A stretch of DNA of 21,032 nucleotides, from positions 1-21,032 of the forward strand of contig JALVRC010000117.1 of the NCBI GenBank assembly GCA_027025255.1. Reading direction: 5' to 3'. The translations under genes were made by a program, and so were the position numbers. Positions 7,101 through 14,701 of the stretch are shown here, in pieces. Positions within the stretch are counted from its first letter, which is position 1, and the number at the start of each line of letters is the position of its first letter. The notes beneath the pieces were generated by a model, which had not been told where the DNA came from, ran no database searches, and worked only from the letters and a program-made list of their open reading frames with translations. The stretch is from Caldifarciminota bacterium (GTDB lineage: Bacteria > Hydrothermota > Tepidihabitantia > B3-TA06 > JALVRC01).

Positions 7101-8410
7101 CTTCTTTTTTTCCGTTTTTTCTTCCTTCTACGCGAAGCAGAAGTACCTCCTCCTCCAAGCATATCCTTACCCATTTTTTGTAAAAGCTTCAATTGCTTTA
7201 ACATCATGTTTATATCCTGAGGAGTTGTACCGCTTCCTCTCGCTATTCTCGCTTTCCTGCTACCATTCAAGAGCTCCGGATTTTCCCTTTCTTCTTTAGT
7301 CATAGATTGTATAATAGCCTTTGTCCTTTTTATCTCATCAGGATCAAAATCCATGCCCTTTGGCATTTGAGGCAATTTCTCTATAAGCTTCCTTAAATCT
7401 CCCATCTTCTCAATCATCTCAATCTGCTTCATAAGATCGTTAAAATTGAGCTTCCCCTTTTTCATCTTTTCCCTGATTTTAATCTGAGACTCATGATCAA
7501 CAACCTTCTGCATTTCCTCCATCATAGAGGCAATATCACCTTCACCCAAAATTCTCGAAGCTATGCGTGCAGGATCAAATCTCTCAATATCATCAATCTT
7601 TTCTCCAACACCAAGATAAAGGATAGGCACACCTGTAGCTTCTCTAAATGATAAAGCAACCCCACCTTTACTATCTCCATCCATCTTCGTTATAATACCT
7701 GCAGATAGACCTATTTCATTATTAAAGCTTTTTGCCTGCCTTAGAGCATCCTGTCCAACCAATCCATCCACAACAGCAATTGTATAATCAGGTATAAACT
7801 CCTTCTTGATTTGCTTCAACTCCAACAAAAGCTCCTCATCCACATGCAATCTTCCTGCTGAATCCACGATTATAAGTCCGTACCCGTTTTGTTTTGCATA
7901 TTCCAGACTTTTCTTAACTGTCTTAAGATTATCTCCCAGGCTATCAAAAAAACCTACCCCTGCTCTTTCGGCAAGATTTTGAAGCTGTTTTCTGGCTCCA
8001 GGCCTTTTCACATCAGCGGCTACAAGAAGAGGTTTGTATGCCTTATATAATGAGCCTAATTTAGCACATGTGGTTGTTTTACCTGTTCCTTGCAGCCCGA
8101 CAATAAGAAGCTTACCCGGAGTAGACTTAAATTTTAACTTCTCATGATAACCAAGAAAATTCTTGAGTTCATCATATATAACTTTCAAAGCCTGTTTATA
8201 CGGCGAAAACCCAGCAGAGACCTTTACCTCTCCCAGACGCTCCTCAATATGATTTATAAACTTCCTTGCTATTCTTAAAGATACATCTGCCTCAAGTAAG
8301 GTTATTCGTAGTTGAGCACTTATCTTAGCAATTTCTTTGTCGCTCAAGTTCCCAAATCCAGCTATACGCCGTTTTAGTTTTATAAAACCATCTTTAAGAC
8401 CTTCAAGCAT
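7097..8410 (-). CDS. ffh: Signal recognition particle GTPase Ffh
   Basis: This 437-residue protein is the SRP54 homologue that binds SRP RNA and signal sequences of nascent chains and delivers ribosomes to FtsY. The N domain covers about 1-90, the G domain about 95-295 and the methionine-rich M domain about 296-420. Visible motifs are the P-loop GLQGTGKTT (105-113, Thr where Ser or Ala is usual), DVKRPGAR, DSAGRL (183-188), TKMDG (241-245), GVGEKIDDIERFDP, and the M-domain RNA-binding segment SRKARIARGSGT. The C-terminus ends in SASRRRKKKRKKRR, an unusually dense basic tail. ATG 8410 overlaps the rpe stop by 8 nt, and the 3' end overlaps the Ig-like lipoprotein by ATGA. It lies mid-operon, so its expression should follow the promoter before the PHP gene. 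Confidence 0.97.
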   Translation of the reverse strand: MLEGLKDGFIKLKRRIAGFGNLSDKEIAKISAQLRITLLEADVSLRIARKFINHIEERLGEVKVSAGFSPYKQALKVIYDELKNFLGYHEKLKFKSTPGKLLIVGLQGTGKTTTCAKLGSLYKAYKPLLVAADVKRPGARKQLQNLAERAGVGFFDSLGDNLKTVKKSLEYAKQNGYGLIIVDSAGRLHVDEELLLELKQIKKEFIPDYTIAVVDGLVGQDALRQAKSFNNEIGLSAGIITKMDGDSKGGVALSFREATGVPILYLGVGEKIDDIERFDPARIASRILGEGDIASMMEEMQKVVDHESQIKIREKMKKGKLNFNDLMKQIEMIEKMGDLRKLIEKLPQMPKGMDFDPDEIKRTKAIIQSMTKEERENPELLNGSRKARIARGSGTTPQDINMMLKQLKLLQKMGKDMLGGGGTSASRRRKKKRKKRR

Positions 8411-9020
8411 TCTTAAATCTCCTTACTGTAGCCTGTATATCTTCCTCTTTAAACATTGCAGAACCAACTACAACCCTTTTAGCCCCTGCTTGAAAAACGT
8501 CTTTTATATTTGAAAGATTCACTCCTCCATCAACACATATATTCTCATGCCTAATAGAAGCTATACGTTGAAAGGTTGAAGGGATAAATCTCTGTCCTCC
8601 AAAACCAGGATGAACACTCATCACAAGAACCCCTTCCACAAACCTATAAAAGCTATTAAGCTTTACTATATCAGTCTCAGGATTTAGTGCAATGTATGCC
8701 CTTCCACCAATATCATTAATAAACTTTATATCGTCTAAACTCACAATTTCAACATGGACTGTTATATCCTTTACTCCGTGTTCTATAAATTTCCTTGCAA
8801 ATTTTCTTATATTTGTAACCATCAGATGTGCATTTAACAGAGTTTCAGGCAGGACCTCTCTAACTACCTCAACTATCCATGGGCCAAAGCTTATATTATC
8901 TACAAAATGTCCATCCATTATATCAAGATGTATACCATCTATGCCACCTTCCTTAAGAGACAAAAGGGCTTTTTTTAAAGAAAGCCAGGGAATATTTAAG
9001 ATAGACGCAAATATCTTCAC
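8403..9020 (-). CDS. rpe: Ribulose-phosphate 3-epimerase
   Basis: This 205-residue TIM-barrel enzyme interconverts ribulose 5-phosphate and xylulose 5-phosphate in the pentose phosphate pathway. The metal ligands expected for the family are all present: H31 and D33 in IHLDIMDGHFV, H65 in AHLMV, and D164 in CVDGGV, where D33 and D164 are also the acid/base pair. The phosphate-binding segments MSVHPGFGGQRF and VVGSAMF are intact. It is slightly shorter than the usual 215-225 residues. The start is GTG at 9020, supported by the conserved N-terminus FASILN. It lies 3 nt after a PASTA gene and overlaps ffh by 8 nt. A PASTA gene just before rpe recalls the prkC-rsgA-rpe cluster of Firmicutes. Confidence 0.95.
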   Translation of the reverse strand: MKIFASILNIPWLSLKKALLSLKEGGIDGIHLDIMDGHFVDNISFGPWIVEVVREVLPETLLNAHLMVTNIRKFARKFIEHGVKDITVHVEIVSLDDIKFINDIGGRAYIALNPETDIVKLNSFYRFVEGVLVMSVHPGFGGQRFIPSTFQRIASIRHENICVDGGVNLSNIKDVFQAGAKRVVVGSAMFKEEDIQATVRRFKNA

Positions 9021-9023
9021 CTC

Positions 9024-9773
9024 TTACTCTTTACCGACCGTAAGATATACTGTATCTCCTTTTTCAATCTTAACCCCAAAATCAGGCATCTGTGAAATTA
9101 CTATACCTTCTTTCCCTTCCTCATTAACGAATGTCGGAGGAGCAAGATACAATGATTCCCTCGCAATTATATCCTTTGCCTCATCAAAGGTAAGCTCAAC
9201 AAGATAGGGCATGAACAGGTTCTCAGTCGTTCCTCCAGCTATAGTAATACGCACAGCTATTCCCTTACTCACCTCCTTATCAGGTGGAGGAGATGTACTA
9301 ACAACTATCCCCGGGTCTATAGAATCTGAAAGTGTTGTATCAATCTGAGTTATTGTAAAACCATTCCTCTCAAGTATCTGTTGAGCTTTTTCTATAGACA
9401 GACCAATTAAATAGGGGAAGCGTGTTAATTCAGGTCCCCTACTAACGGTAAGAAAAACACTTCTACCCTTTCTTACCTCAAGCTCTGCTTTAGGATTCTG
9501 CTCGATAATAGCATCCTTTGGCATAGCTGTGTCCGGTTTTTCAGTATATATCACAGGGTTAAGACCTGCCTTAGAAAGTATCTTTACTGCTTCCTCCTTA
9601 TTCATGCCAACAACGTCTGGAATCTTAACAACACCTTTCCCGTGTATAATAAGAGGCATTACTATGTAATTTACAATCAAAAGCCCAAAGATAAAAAATA
9701 CAACTATTCCTGCTAAACCAAATAGAATAGTTATTAAACAACCTTTCTTATCTTTAACTCTCTTTTCTTTCAT
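9024..9773 (-). CDS. Membrane protein with three PASTA domains, no kinase
   Basis: The 249-residue protein has a basic cytoplasmic N-terminus of only about 11 residues (MKEKRVKDKKG), one membrane segment at about 12-42, and three extracytoplasmic PASTA domains at about 47-113, 114-180 and 182-248. Each has the family pattern of a proline-hydrophobic opening (IPDVVGM, FPYLIGLS, MPYLVELT), an amphipathic helix with EA or KA, and a closing VxLTV-type strand. PASTA domains bind muropeptides or lipid II. In known proteins they belong to Ser/Thr kinases or penicillin-binding proteins, but here no catalytic domain is attached. It is adjacent to a second, similar gene (ATGA overlap, 9770-9773). A wall-sensing or scaffold role is inference. 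Confidence 0.9.
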   Translation of the reverse strand: MKEKRVKDKKGCLITILFGLAGIVVFFIFGLLIVNYIVMPLIIHGKGVVKIPDVVGMNKEEAVKILSKAGLNPVIYTEKPDTAMPKDAIIEQNPKAELEVRKGRSVFLTVSRGPELTRFPYLIGLSIEKAQQILERNGFTITQIDTTLSDSIDPGIVVSTSPPPDKEVSKGIAVRITIAGGTTENLFMPYLVELTFDEAKDIIARESLYLAPPTFVNEEGKEGIVISQMPDFGVKIEKGDTVYLTVGKE

Positions 9774-10498
9774 GGCAACACATCCGACAGGGTTATATTA
9801 ACTTTAGTACCTTTTTTAACACTATCACCAGCACGTGGTCTTTGTCTTAAAACATAATTTCTGTTATATTCAGTAGTAACACGTCTTCTAATAGTACCAA
9901 CCTCAAGACCTGCATTTTCCAGAATCGTCTTTGCTTTGTCAAATTTCTTATGCAATATATTTGGAACCTCTACCATTTCAGGCCCAATTGATATAAGTAA
10001 TGTTATTCTTGAACCTTTCTCAACCTCCTTCCCGATCTCCGGTATACTACCTGCAACAGTATCAGTAGGCACCTCATTATCATATACATCTTCAATATCA
10101 TTAATAATTAATCCAGCAGCTATAATCTCCTCCTTAGCCTGATTAAGAGACAGACCTCTAACATCAGGAACCATGACAAAAGGCTTTCCCTTACTCTTGA
10201 TTACATACACTGTATCACCTTTATAAATAATCTTTTTTTCTTCAGGGATTTGTGAAACAACCACATCTTTATCCTTTTCAGAAAATATGCTGTCTGTAAC
10301 CTTAATGTATATACCTTTTTCCTGTGCTTTGCTTTGAGCCATTGGGATACTCATATCTACAAAAGAAGGAACCTCTACGCGTGGATGCAAAAAAGCTGGT
10401 ATAATCCTGGTTATAACAACATAAATAATAAGCAAAAACAACGTTGTTCCTAAAGAAGTAAAAAACGATATAAGAAATGTCTTGGTATTCTGTTTCAT
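9770..10498 (-). CDS. Second three-PASTA membrane protein, no kinase
   Basis: The 242-residue protein has a short N-terminus, a membrane segment at about 8-34, and three PASTA domains at about 40-102, 104-172 and 173-240 (openings VEVPSFVDM, VMVPDVRGLS, VEVPNILHK). Layout and length match the gene that follows, so the two look like a tandem duplication that has diverged strongly. There is no kinase, transpeptidase or other catalytic part. The start ATG shares one base with the stop of the FN3-like lipoprotein gene (TAATG, 10500-10496), a classic re-initiation arrangement. Together with rpe and ffh it forms a tightly coupled run. Confidence 0.88.
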   Translation of the reverse strand: MKQNTKTFLISFFTSLGTTLFLLIIYVVITRIIPAFLHPRVEVPSFVDMSIPMAQSKAQEKGIYIKVTDSIFSEKDKDVVVSQIPEEKKIIYKGDTVYVIKSKGKPFVMVPDVRGLSLNQAKEEIIAAGLIINDIEDVYDNEVPTDTVAGSIPEIGKEVEKGSRITLLISIGPEMVEVPNILHKKFDKAKTILENAGLEVGTIRRRVTTEYNRNYVLRQRPRAGDSVKKGTKVNITLSDVLP

Positions 10499-11250
10499 TA
10501 TTTACTCCCTTCCATTAAAAAGAAAGTTAGATTTCCTATAGAAGTATCCGTTATAAGCTCAATAAGACGAGAAGCTGTTACTGTAACAGTATAAACGCTA
10601 TTCTCACTAATCTTATCGCCTCTTCCGATTTTTAACCTTACTTCCTTAGCATCTGAAGCAACATTTAAAGTAGTATCTATAACAGCTGAAACAGTATCAG
10701 GATATGAAGCCTTAAAAATTCTTACCTTATATGAGGTTATTAATTTACCCTGCTCTTCTTCTATTGTATTAAAAACTACATCTATAGAATCGTTATCAAA
10801 GGAAGTGACAAACCCGGGGGATGTAATCTCTATTCCCGGCAAGGTCTTTACAGTAAATGTTGTCACAGTAGTTACATCACTGCCTTTAGCAAGGCTTAAT
10901 TTGTAGTATATTGTCTTTTGAGGCTGTATAGCAGAGGAATCTTTATCTGTAAATGACATCACAGTATCCAGTGGAGCAACAGAACCTGCAAATTGATAAT
11001 TGTTCTTATTCCCTACTGACCTCTCAATAACAACACTGTCTCCTGTGGGGACCTTTGCTAACCAGGTCCATTCAAGATATACGTTTCCAAAAGAAACACT
11101 ACCAAGAGTGCTATCGCTGACAGTGTATATCCAGGAAGTATGTTTGGTAGCTACCTCAAGATTAACATTGATTCCGATATCACAGTTTGTTGACAGAATA
11201 ACAATACCTAATGCTATTAAACTTAAACCAAAAAACATAAATTTTTTCAT
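10498..11250 (-). CDS. Probable lipoprotein with fibronectin type III-like domains
   Basis: The 250-residue product has an N-terminal signal of about 22 residues (MKKFMFFGLSLIALGIVILS) followed by TNC, so C23 may be lipidated. The lipobox (STNC) is atypical because Asn sits at -1, so ordinary signal-peptide cleavage is possible. The rest is beta-sandwich-like. Residues about 40-135 contain an FN3-like pattern (VYLEWTW, VIERSV, YYKLSL), and a second sandwich at about 140-245 contains ITSYKVRIF and VYTVTVTAS. It should be an envelope-exposed, non-catalytic protein. AAGGAGG lies 4 nt before the ATG, inside the end of the PHP gene, which overlaps it by ATGA. Position suggests it works near the two PASTA proteins; that is inference. 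Confidence 0.72.
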   Translation of the reverse strand: MKKFMFFGLSLIALGIVILSTNCDIGINVNLEVATKHTSWIYTVSDSTLGSVSFGNVYLEWTWLAKVPTGDSVVIERSVGNKNNYQFAGSVAPLDTVMSFTDKDSSAIQPQKTIYYKLSLAKGSDVTTVTTFTVKTLPGIEITSPGFVTSFDNDSIDVVFNTIEEEQGKLITSYKVRIFKASYPDTVSAVIDTTLNVASDAKEVRLKIGRGDKISENSVYTVTVTASRLIELITDTSIGNLTFFLMEGSK

Positions 11251-12014
11251 ACTACCTCCTTGTTTAACTTTTTATCTTTAAAATAAACAGGGACTAAACC
11301 AAGCTCCCCTGCAAGCTCAAAAGCCTCTTTAATCATAAACCCAACCTCATAAAATTTATGCGCATCCGAGCCAATCGTAACATACTTACCACCGTTGTCT
11401 CTATATATTTTTAGAATTTCTCTATTGGGATAAAATTCACGGTGAAAATGTCTGGCTCCAGATGTATTTATCTCAAGCACCATATCCTTTTCAATCATTT
11501 TGTTAAATATATCGGGTAAAAAATCATAAAAACTCTCCGGATAATCCTCAATTGAATAAAGATATTTCTTAAAATAATCAATATGGCCCAATACATTAAA
11601 AAAACCTGATTCTATAGTTATATAAAGCTCATTTACATAGGGCTCAATACCCTGTTTTTTAAAATAATTAATACTCCATTCAGATATCATTTTCTCTCCA
11701 ACATGATGTATTGAGGCAATTGAAAAATCAAAGTAATTGGCTAATAAAAACTCTTCAAACTGATGTTTATAATCCTCAACATAAGAGGTCTCAACTCCGA
11801 GCAGCAGTTTATCTGTGCAGTATCTATACTCACTGTACTCTTCAAAAATCTCTTTATAATTATACAGTCCGTAAGCACCATCAAGAGGGAAAAATTCAAG
11901 ATGATCAGTAAAAGCAGCTATATTTATATGCCTTTTTCTAAGTGCTTTACAAATACGCGCTACTCTCTCTTTAGAATCTATTGAAAAATGTGTGTGAATA
12001 TGTAAATCTATCAT
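11247..12014 (-). CDS. PHP-domain phosphoesterase (HisJ/histidinol-phosphatase-like)
   Basis: This 255-residue cytoplasmic enzyme has the PHP metal-site motifs in order: DLHIHTHFSID, FTDHLEF, GVETSYVE, SIHH, LGHIDY, EINTSG and GSDAH. These form the trinuclear metal centre of the family. Overall it resembles HisK/HisJ-type histidinol-phosphate phosphatases, but no other histidine gene is nearby, so the substrate is uncertain. ATG 12014 is chosen over an in-frame TTG one codon earlier because the promoter TATAAT box places transcription start exactly on this A. It is the first gene of the nine-gene operon and probably leaderless. The 3' end overlaps the FN3-like lipoprotein by ATGA. Confidence 0.9.
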   Translation of the reverse strand: MIDLHIHTHFSIDSKERVARICKALRKRHINIAAFTDHLEFFPLDGAYGLYNYKEIFEEYSEYRYCTDKLLLGVETSYVEDYKHQFEEFLLANYFDFSIASIHHVGEKMISEWSINYFKKQGIEPYVNELYITIESGFFNVLGHIDYFKKYLYSIEDYPESFYDFLPDIFNKMIEKDMVLEINTSGARHFHREFYPNREILKIYRDNGGKYVTIGSDAHKFYEVGFMIKEAFELAGELGLVPVYFKDKKLNKEVV

Positions 12015-12020
12015 CAATAA

Positions 12021-12048
12021 ATTATATATGATATAGAAAACAAGTCAA
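12021..12048 (-). promoter_or_regulatory. Promoter of the PHP-to-COG2426 nine-gene operon
   Basis: On the minus strand TTGACT (12048-12043) and TATAAT (12026-12021) are separated by 16 bp. Six bases (TTATTG) separate the -10 box from ATG 12014, so +1 falls on the A of the start codon. No Shine-Dalgarno exists. The neighbouring gaps downstream are at most about 50 nt, so this promoter may drive all nine genes. Confidence 0.85.
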
Positions 12049-12075
12049 TGAATAAATTTCTGTTAAAAATATTTA

Positions 12076-13854
12076 TTATTTTATTTTTATTACCTTTGTG
12101 GCCTTTTTCCCATTAATATTTATATATATTCCATTTGTGTAAGCTTCGCTCACTTCTCTTCCAGTAATATCAAAAATCTTACCCTTAAGATTATCAAGAT
12201 TTGTATTCTCTATATGTGATTCATTTCTCTCTACAACCGAGGCAAGAGCATCAGGTGTATGAATAGATAGAAAAGAGGGATAGTGCTCTCCCCTTAGAAT
12301 AATATTTTCTGCTATTAAGGTATCCTTCTCATTAAGCATTTCCTCTCCTGAATTCGGATTTACTGCGAATCTCGGATAGTTTGAGGATGAGACAGCAAGT
12401 ATTAACTCATGGTTTGCAGGTATCTTATATGCAGTTGTCCCCAGATAAACCTCCACTTCATAGACCTCTTCCGGGCTCATAAGCTCTTCCCTTTCGTATC
12501 CATTCCTAAACCTCAATCTTAAAATCCCGTCTGTAATCAACATATACCTGCCATCAGGATACTTATCAATCAAAAATCCAGTTATATCACTATCCAGTAC
12601 ATTTGATTTAATATATACATGAAGCATTACATCACCAACAAATTCAATATCCTTATTAAGCTTTCCTGTAGAGTAAACAATGACATCTGCTCTTGAAATA
12701 TTGTCCTTCCAATCATACGGTCCTGCTGCAAGAATTAAATTATTACCGCCAATCGTTGGAACAGGGTTTTCCGGGTCAAAAACAATTGTATCCTGTCCTT
12801 CCTGAGATACTGAACCCAATACACCATTCCCAAGATATAATTTCTTAACATTGTATGCTGGAGGAAATGTATCAGCACTTACCCATTTATTCCAGTCTCC
12901 TATAGTATCAACAGGCCCCATGAGATAATATCTTACATGCGGCATGTCATCAATACTACCAAAACCCTTTAATTGATAATCAAACCACTTAAATGTAACA
13001 CTATCCAGCCCGTTAATTGAAGCATCAGGATATACCAATTCACCAGCCTTATTAGATAATAAACTCCCGTGTGTCCATGGGCCCATAAGAAGATATTGGT
13101 TCCCTTTTGCCCCTTCTCCACCATTATACATCAAATCTATAAATCCTTTTATATTCCCCGGGTTAAAGAAATCATACCAGCCTCCTATATGATACATTGG
13201 GACATTTACGCTATCCTTTCTTGTAGAAACATTTAGATAGCCCCACTCTGTATCATAAGTAGAATGGGAAAGGTAATAATCCTTCATATACATACTATTC
13301 TGACCAGTTAGCCATCCATTAACATCATATTCCCTGTATTCACCACCCTGCATAACGCAATCATGATACATTGACCATGGTGCAACAAAAACAAGACAGG
13401 TCTTAAGATGAGGAGGCTTTGCCCCTGACATTAGATACTGTGTAATACCCATTGCTGAACCTCCCCAGGTACCAATGTTACCATTACACCAGGTTTGCTC
13501 ATTAATCCACTCTATGGTGTCAAAGCCATCCTGTTTACCGTCTCTCCATCCGTCATCAAGAAAAACAGAATCAACTCCCTCAGAACGGAATCTACCCCTT
13601 GTATCCTGTATAACCACAACATAGCCCTTGGTATCACAAAAATAATTAAACCACACACCACCAAGATTTATCTCCATTTTGTCAGCTCCATACGGAGTTC
13701 TAATAACTATAACAGGATGCTTACTATTAGCATTAGGAATAAATACATTTGTATGAAGCTTAATCCCGTCCCGCATCTCAACTGAATAAACTTTCTTCTG
13801 ATAAGCATATACAACAACCAAAAAAGTAAACATTAAAATAGCAAATTTTTTCAT
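12076..13854 (-). CDS. Secreted CocE/NonD-family alpha/beta hydrolase with T9SS-like C-terminal tail
   Basis: The 592-residue product has a signal peptide (about 1-18, MKKFAILMFTFLVVVYAY), an alpha/beta hydrolase domain and a C-terminal jelly-roll as in cocaine esterase and X-Pro dipeptidyl-peptidases (S15/COG2936). The likely catalytic triad is S133 in GGSAMG, D228 in GGWYDFF and H262 in GPWTHG; Y55 in RTPYG matches the oxyanion-hole tyrosine. The serine is followed by A-M rather than the usual Y-G. Residues about 556-592 (KIFDITGREVS, then NGIYIN and KVIKIK) resemble a type A sorting domain of the type IX secretion system, suggesting surface display or release. It may cleave ester or peptide substrates for nutrition. 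ATG 13854 is preferred over an in-frame ATG at 13866 because GGAGG (13864-13860) lies 5 nt before it and the signal peptide then starts properly. Confidence 0.88.
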   Translation of the reverse strand: MKKFAILMFTFLVVVYAYQKKVYSVEMRDGIKLHTNVFIPNANSKHPVIVIRTPYGADKMEINLGGVWFNYFCDTKGYVVVIQDTRGRFRSEGVDSVFLDDGWRDGKQDGFDTIEWINEQTWCNGNIGTWGGSAMGITQYLMSGAKPPHLKTCLVFVAPWSMYHDCVMQGGEYREYDVNGWLTGQNSMYMKDYYLSHSTYDTEWGYLNVSTRKDSVNVPMYHIGGWYDFFNPGNIKGFIDLMYNGGEGAKGNQYLLMGPWTHGSLLSNKAGELVYPDASINGLDSVTFKWFDYQLKGFGSIDDMPHVRYYLMGPVDTIGDWNKWVSADTFPPAYNVKKLYLGNGVLGSVSQEGQDTIVFDPENPVPTIGGNNLILAAGPYDWKDNISRADVIVYSTGKLNKDIEFVGDVMLHVYIKSNVLDSDITGFLIDKYPDGRYMLITDGILRLRFRNGYEREELMSPEEVYEVEVYLGTTAYKIPANHELILAVSSSNYPRFAVNPNSGEEMLNEKDTLIAENIILRGEHYPSFLSIHTPDALASVVERNESHIENTNLDNLKGKIFDITGREVSEAYTNGIYININGKKATKVIKIK

Positions 13855-13870
13855 ACTCACCTCCATAATA

Positions 13871-13898
13871 ATACTATATATTTCTTTCTACCTGTCAA
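13871..13898 (-). promoter_or_regulatory. Promoter of the CocE-type hydrolase gene
   Basis: On the minus strand TTGACA (13898-13893) and TAGTAT (13876-13871) are separated by 16 bp. The expected +1 is 13864, the first G of the Shine-Dalgarno GGAGG (13864-13860), so the leader would be only about 10 nt. Confidence 0.78.
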
Positions 13899-13986
13899 GA
13901 AAAAAAACAATATTATGTAGAAAGAATTACCATCTGCTCTTATCTATTGTAAAAAAACATTACAGGTACCAGTCTAATAAATACAT

Positions 13987-14700
13987 CTATACATCAATTT
14001 TCTTTTCTACAATAAAAGGCTTTTCCTTTTTATTTATATCTCTGAACGGAGAATTCTTAAGAGTGTGTCTTATATCCCTGAAAAAATGGATAGCAAGAAA
14101 AACTACAAGGATTACAGCTCCTAAAGCCAGGTATTGTGAAAAAACCAGGGCATCATAAAAAGCATGAAAAACAGCAGCCAGTGTTACTCCTCCCAACACA
14201 CTCTTAATCTGTCCCATACGCTTTTTCCCAAGAGCATAACCCCACCAGGCAGCAAATGTAAGATGCCCGATAGTGGCAAGTAATGCCCTTAAAATAAATA
14301 TTGTAAAAATCCCCTGATTAGCGTACGTAAATATATAGAGAATGTTCTCAAGCGAGGCAAAACCCATTGCAGCAGCAGTACTATAAACCATTCCATCCAT
14401 TATGCTGTTAAAAATATGCTTTTTACGATAAATAAAAAGAAAAACAGCGAGGAATTTAAAATACTCCTCTACAAAGCCAATAAACAAAGCATTGATAACT
14501 ATATGGAAACTGAATAACCATCCCAGAATCATTTCTACAATTGCAGCAGGGATAACACTTAGCATACCTAAAAGGAATGTTATGAATATATATTTTATTG
14601 GCTCGGGTTCAAATTTATCAAGCTTATAAACAATAATAAGATATATGAACCCCGGGATAAACCCTAAAAGAAAAACAAAAGGAACAGTAATACACGTTAT
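13987..14700 (-). CDS. prsW: PrsW-family intramembrane protease with probable AUA start
   Basis: Read from ATA 14700 the product is 237 residues with about seven to eight membrane segments. It belongs to the PrsW family of CPBP-like glutamic-type intramembrane proteases, best known for site-1 cleavage of the anti-sigma factor RsiW in Bacillus. Visible motifs are IPGFIYLIIVY and FEPEP at the N-terminus, EEYFK (E78, E79, K82), the D102 region with GFASLENILY (E118), H146 with AWWGYALG, and HAFYD (H179, D183). The first ATG in frame, at 14565, would remove the first membrane helix and the conserved EPEP. The open frame begins downstream of an in-frame TAA and contains no ATG, GTG or TTG before 14565. 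ATA 14700 sits 6 nt after AAAGGAGG; an ATT three codons later is the alternative. Third gene after secA and ddl; it overlaps no coding sequence of ddl except around its stop. No anti-sigma target is in the window. Confidence 0.85.
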   Translation of the reverse strand: MTCITVPFVFLLGFIPGFIYLIIVYKLDKFEPEPIKYIFITFLLGMLSVIPAAIVEMILGWLFSFHIVINALFIGFVEEYFKFLAVFLFIYRKKHIFNSIMDGMVYSTAAAMGFASLENILYIFTYANQGIFTIFILRALLATIGHLTFAAWWGYALGKKRMGQIKSVLGGVTLAAVFHAFYDALVFSQYLALGAVILVVFLAIHFFRDIRHTLKNSPFRDINKKEKPFIVEKKIDV

Positions 14701-14701
14701 A

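Noticed and set aside
13920..13986. Possible terminator after prsW (TGTAA/TTACA pairing)
   Set aside because: A five-base A/T-rich stem without a following T-run is not convincing.
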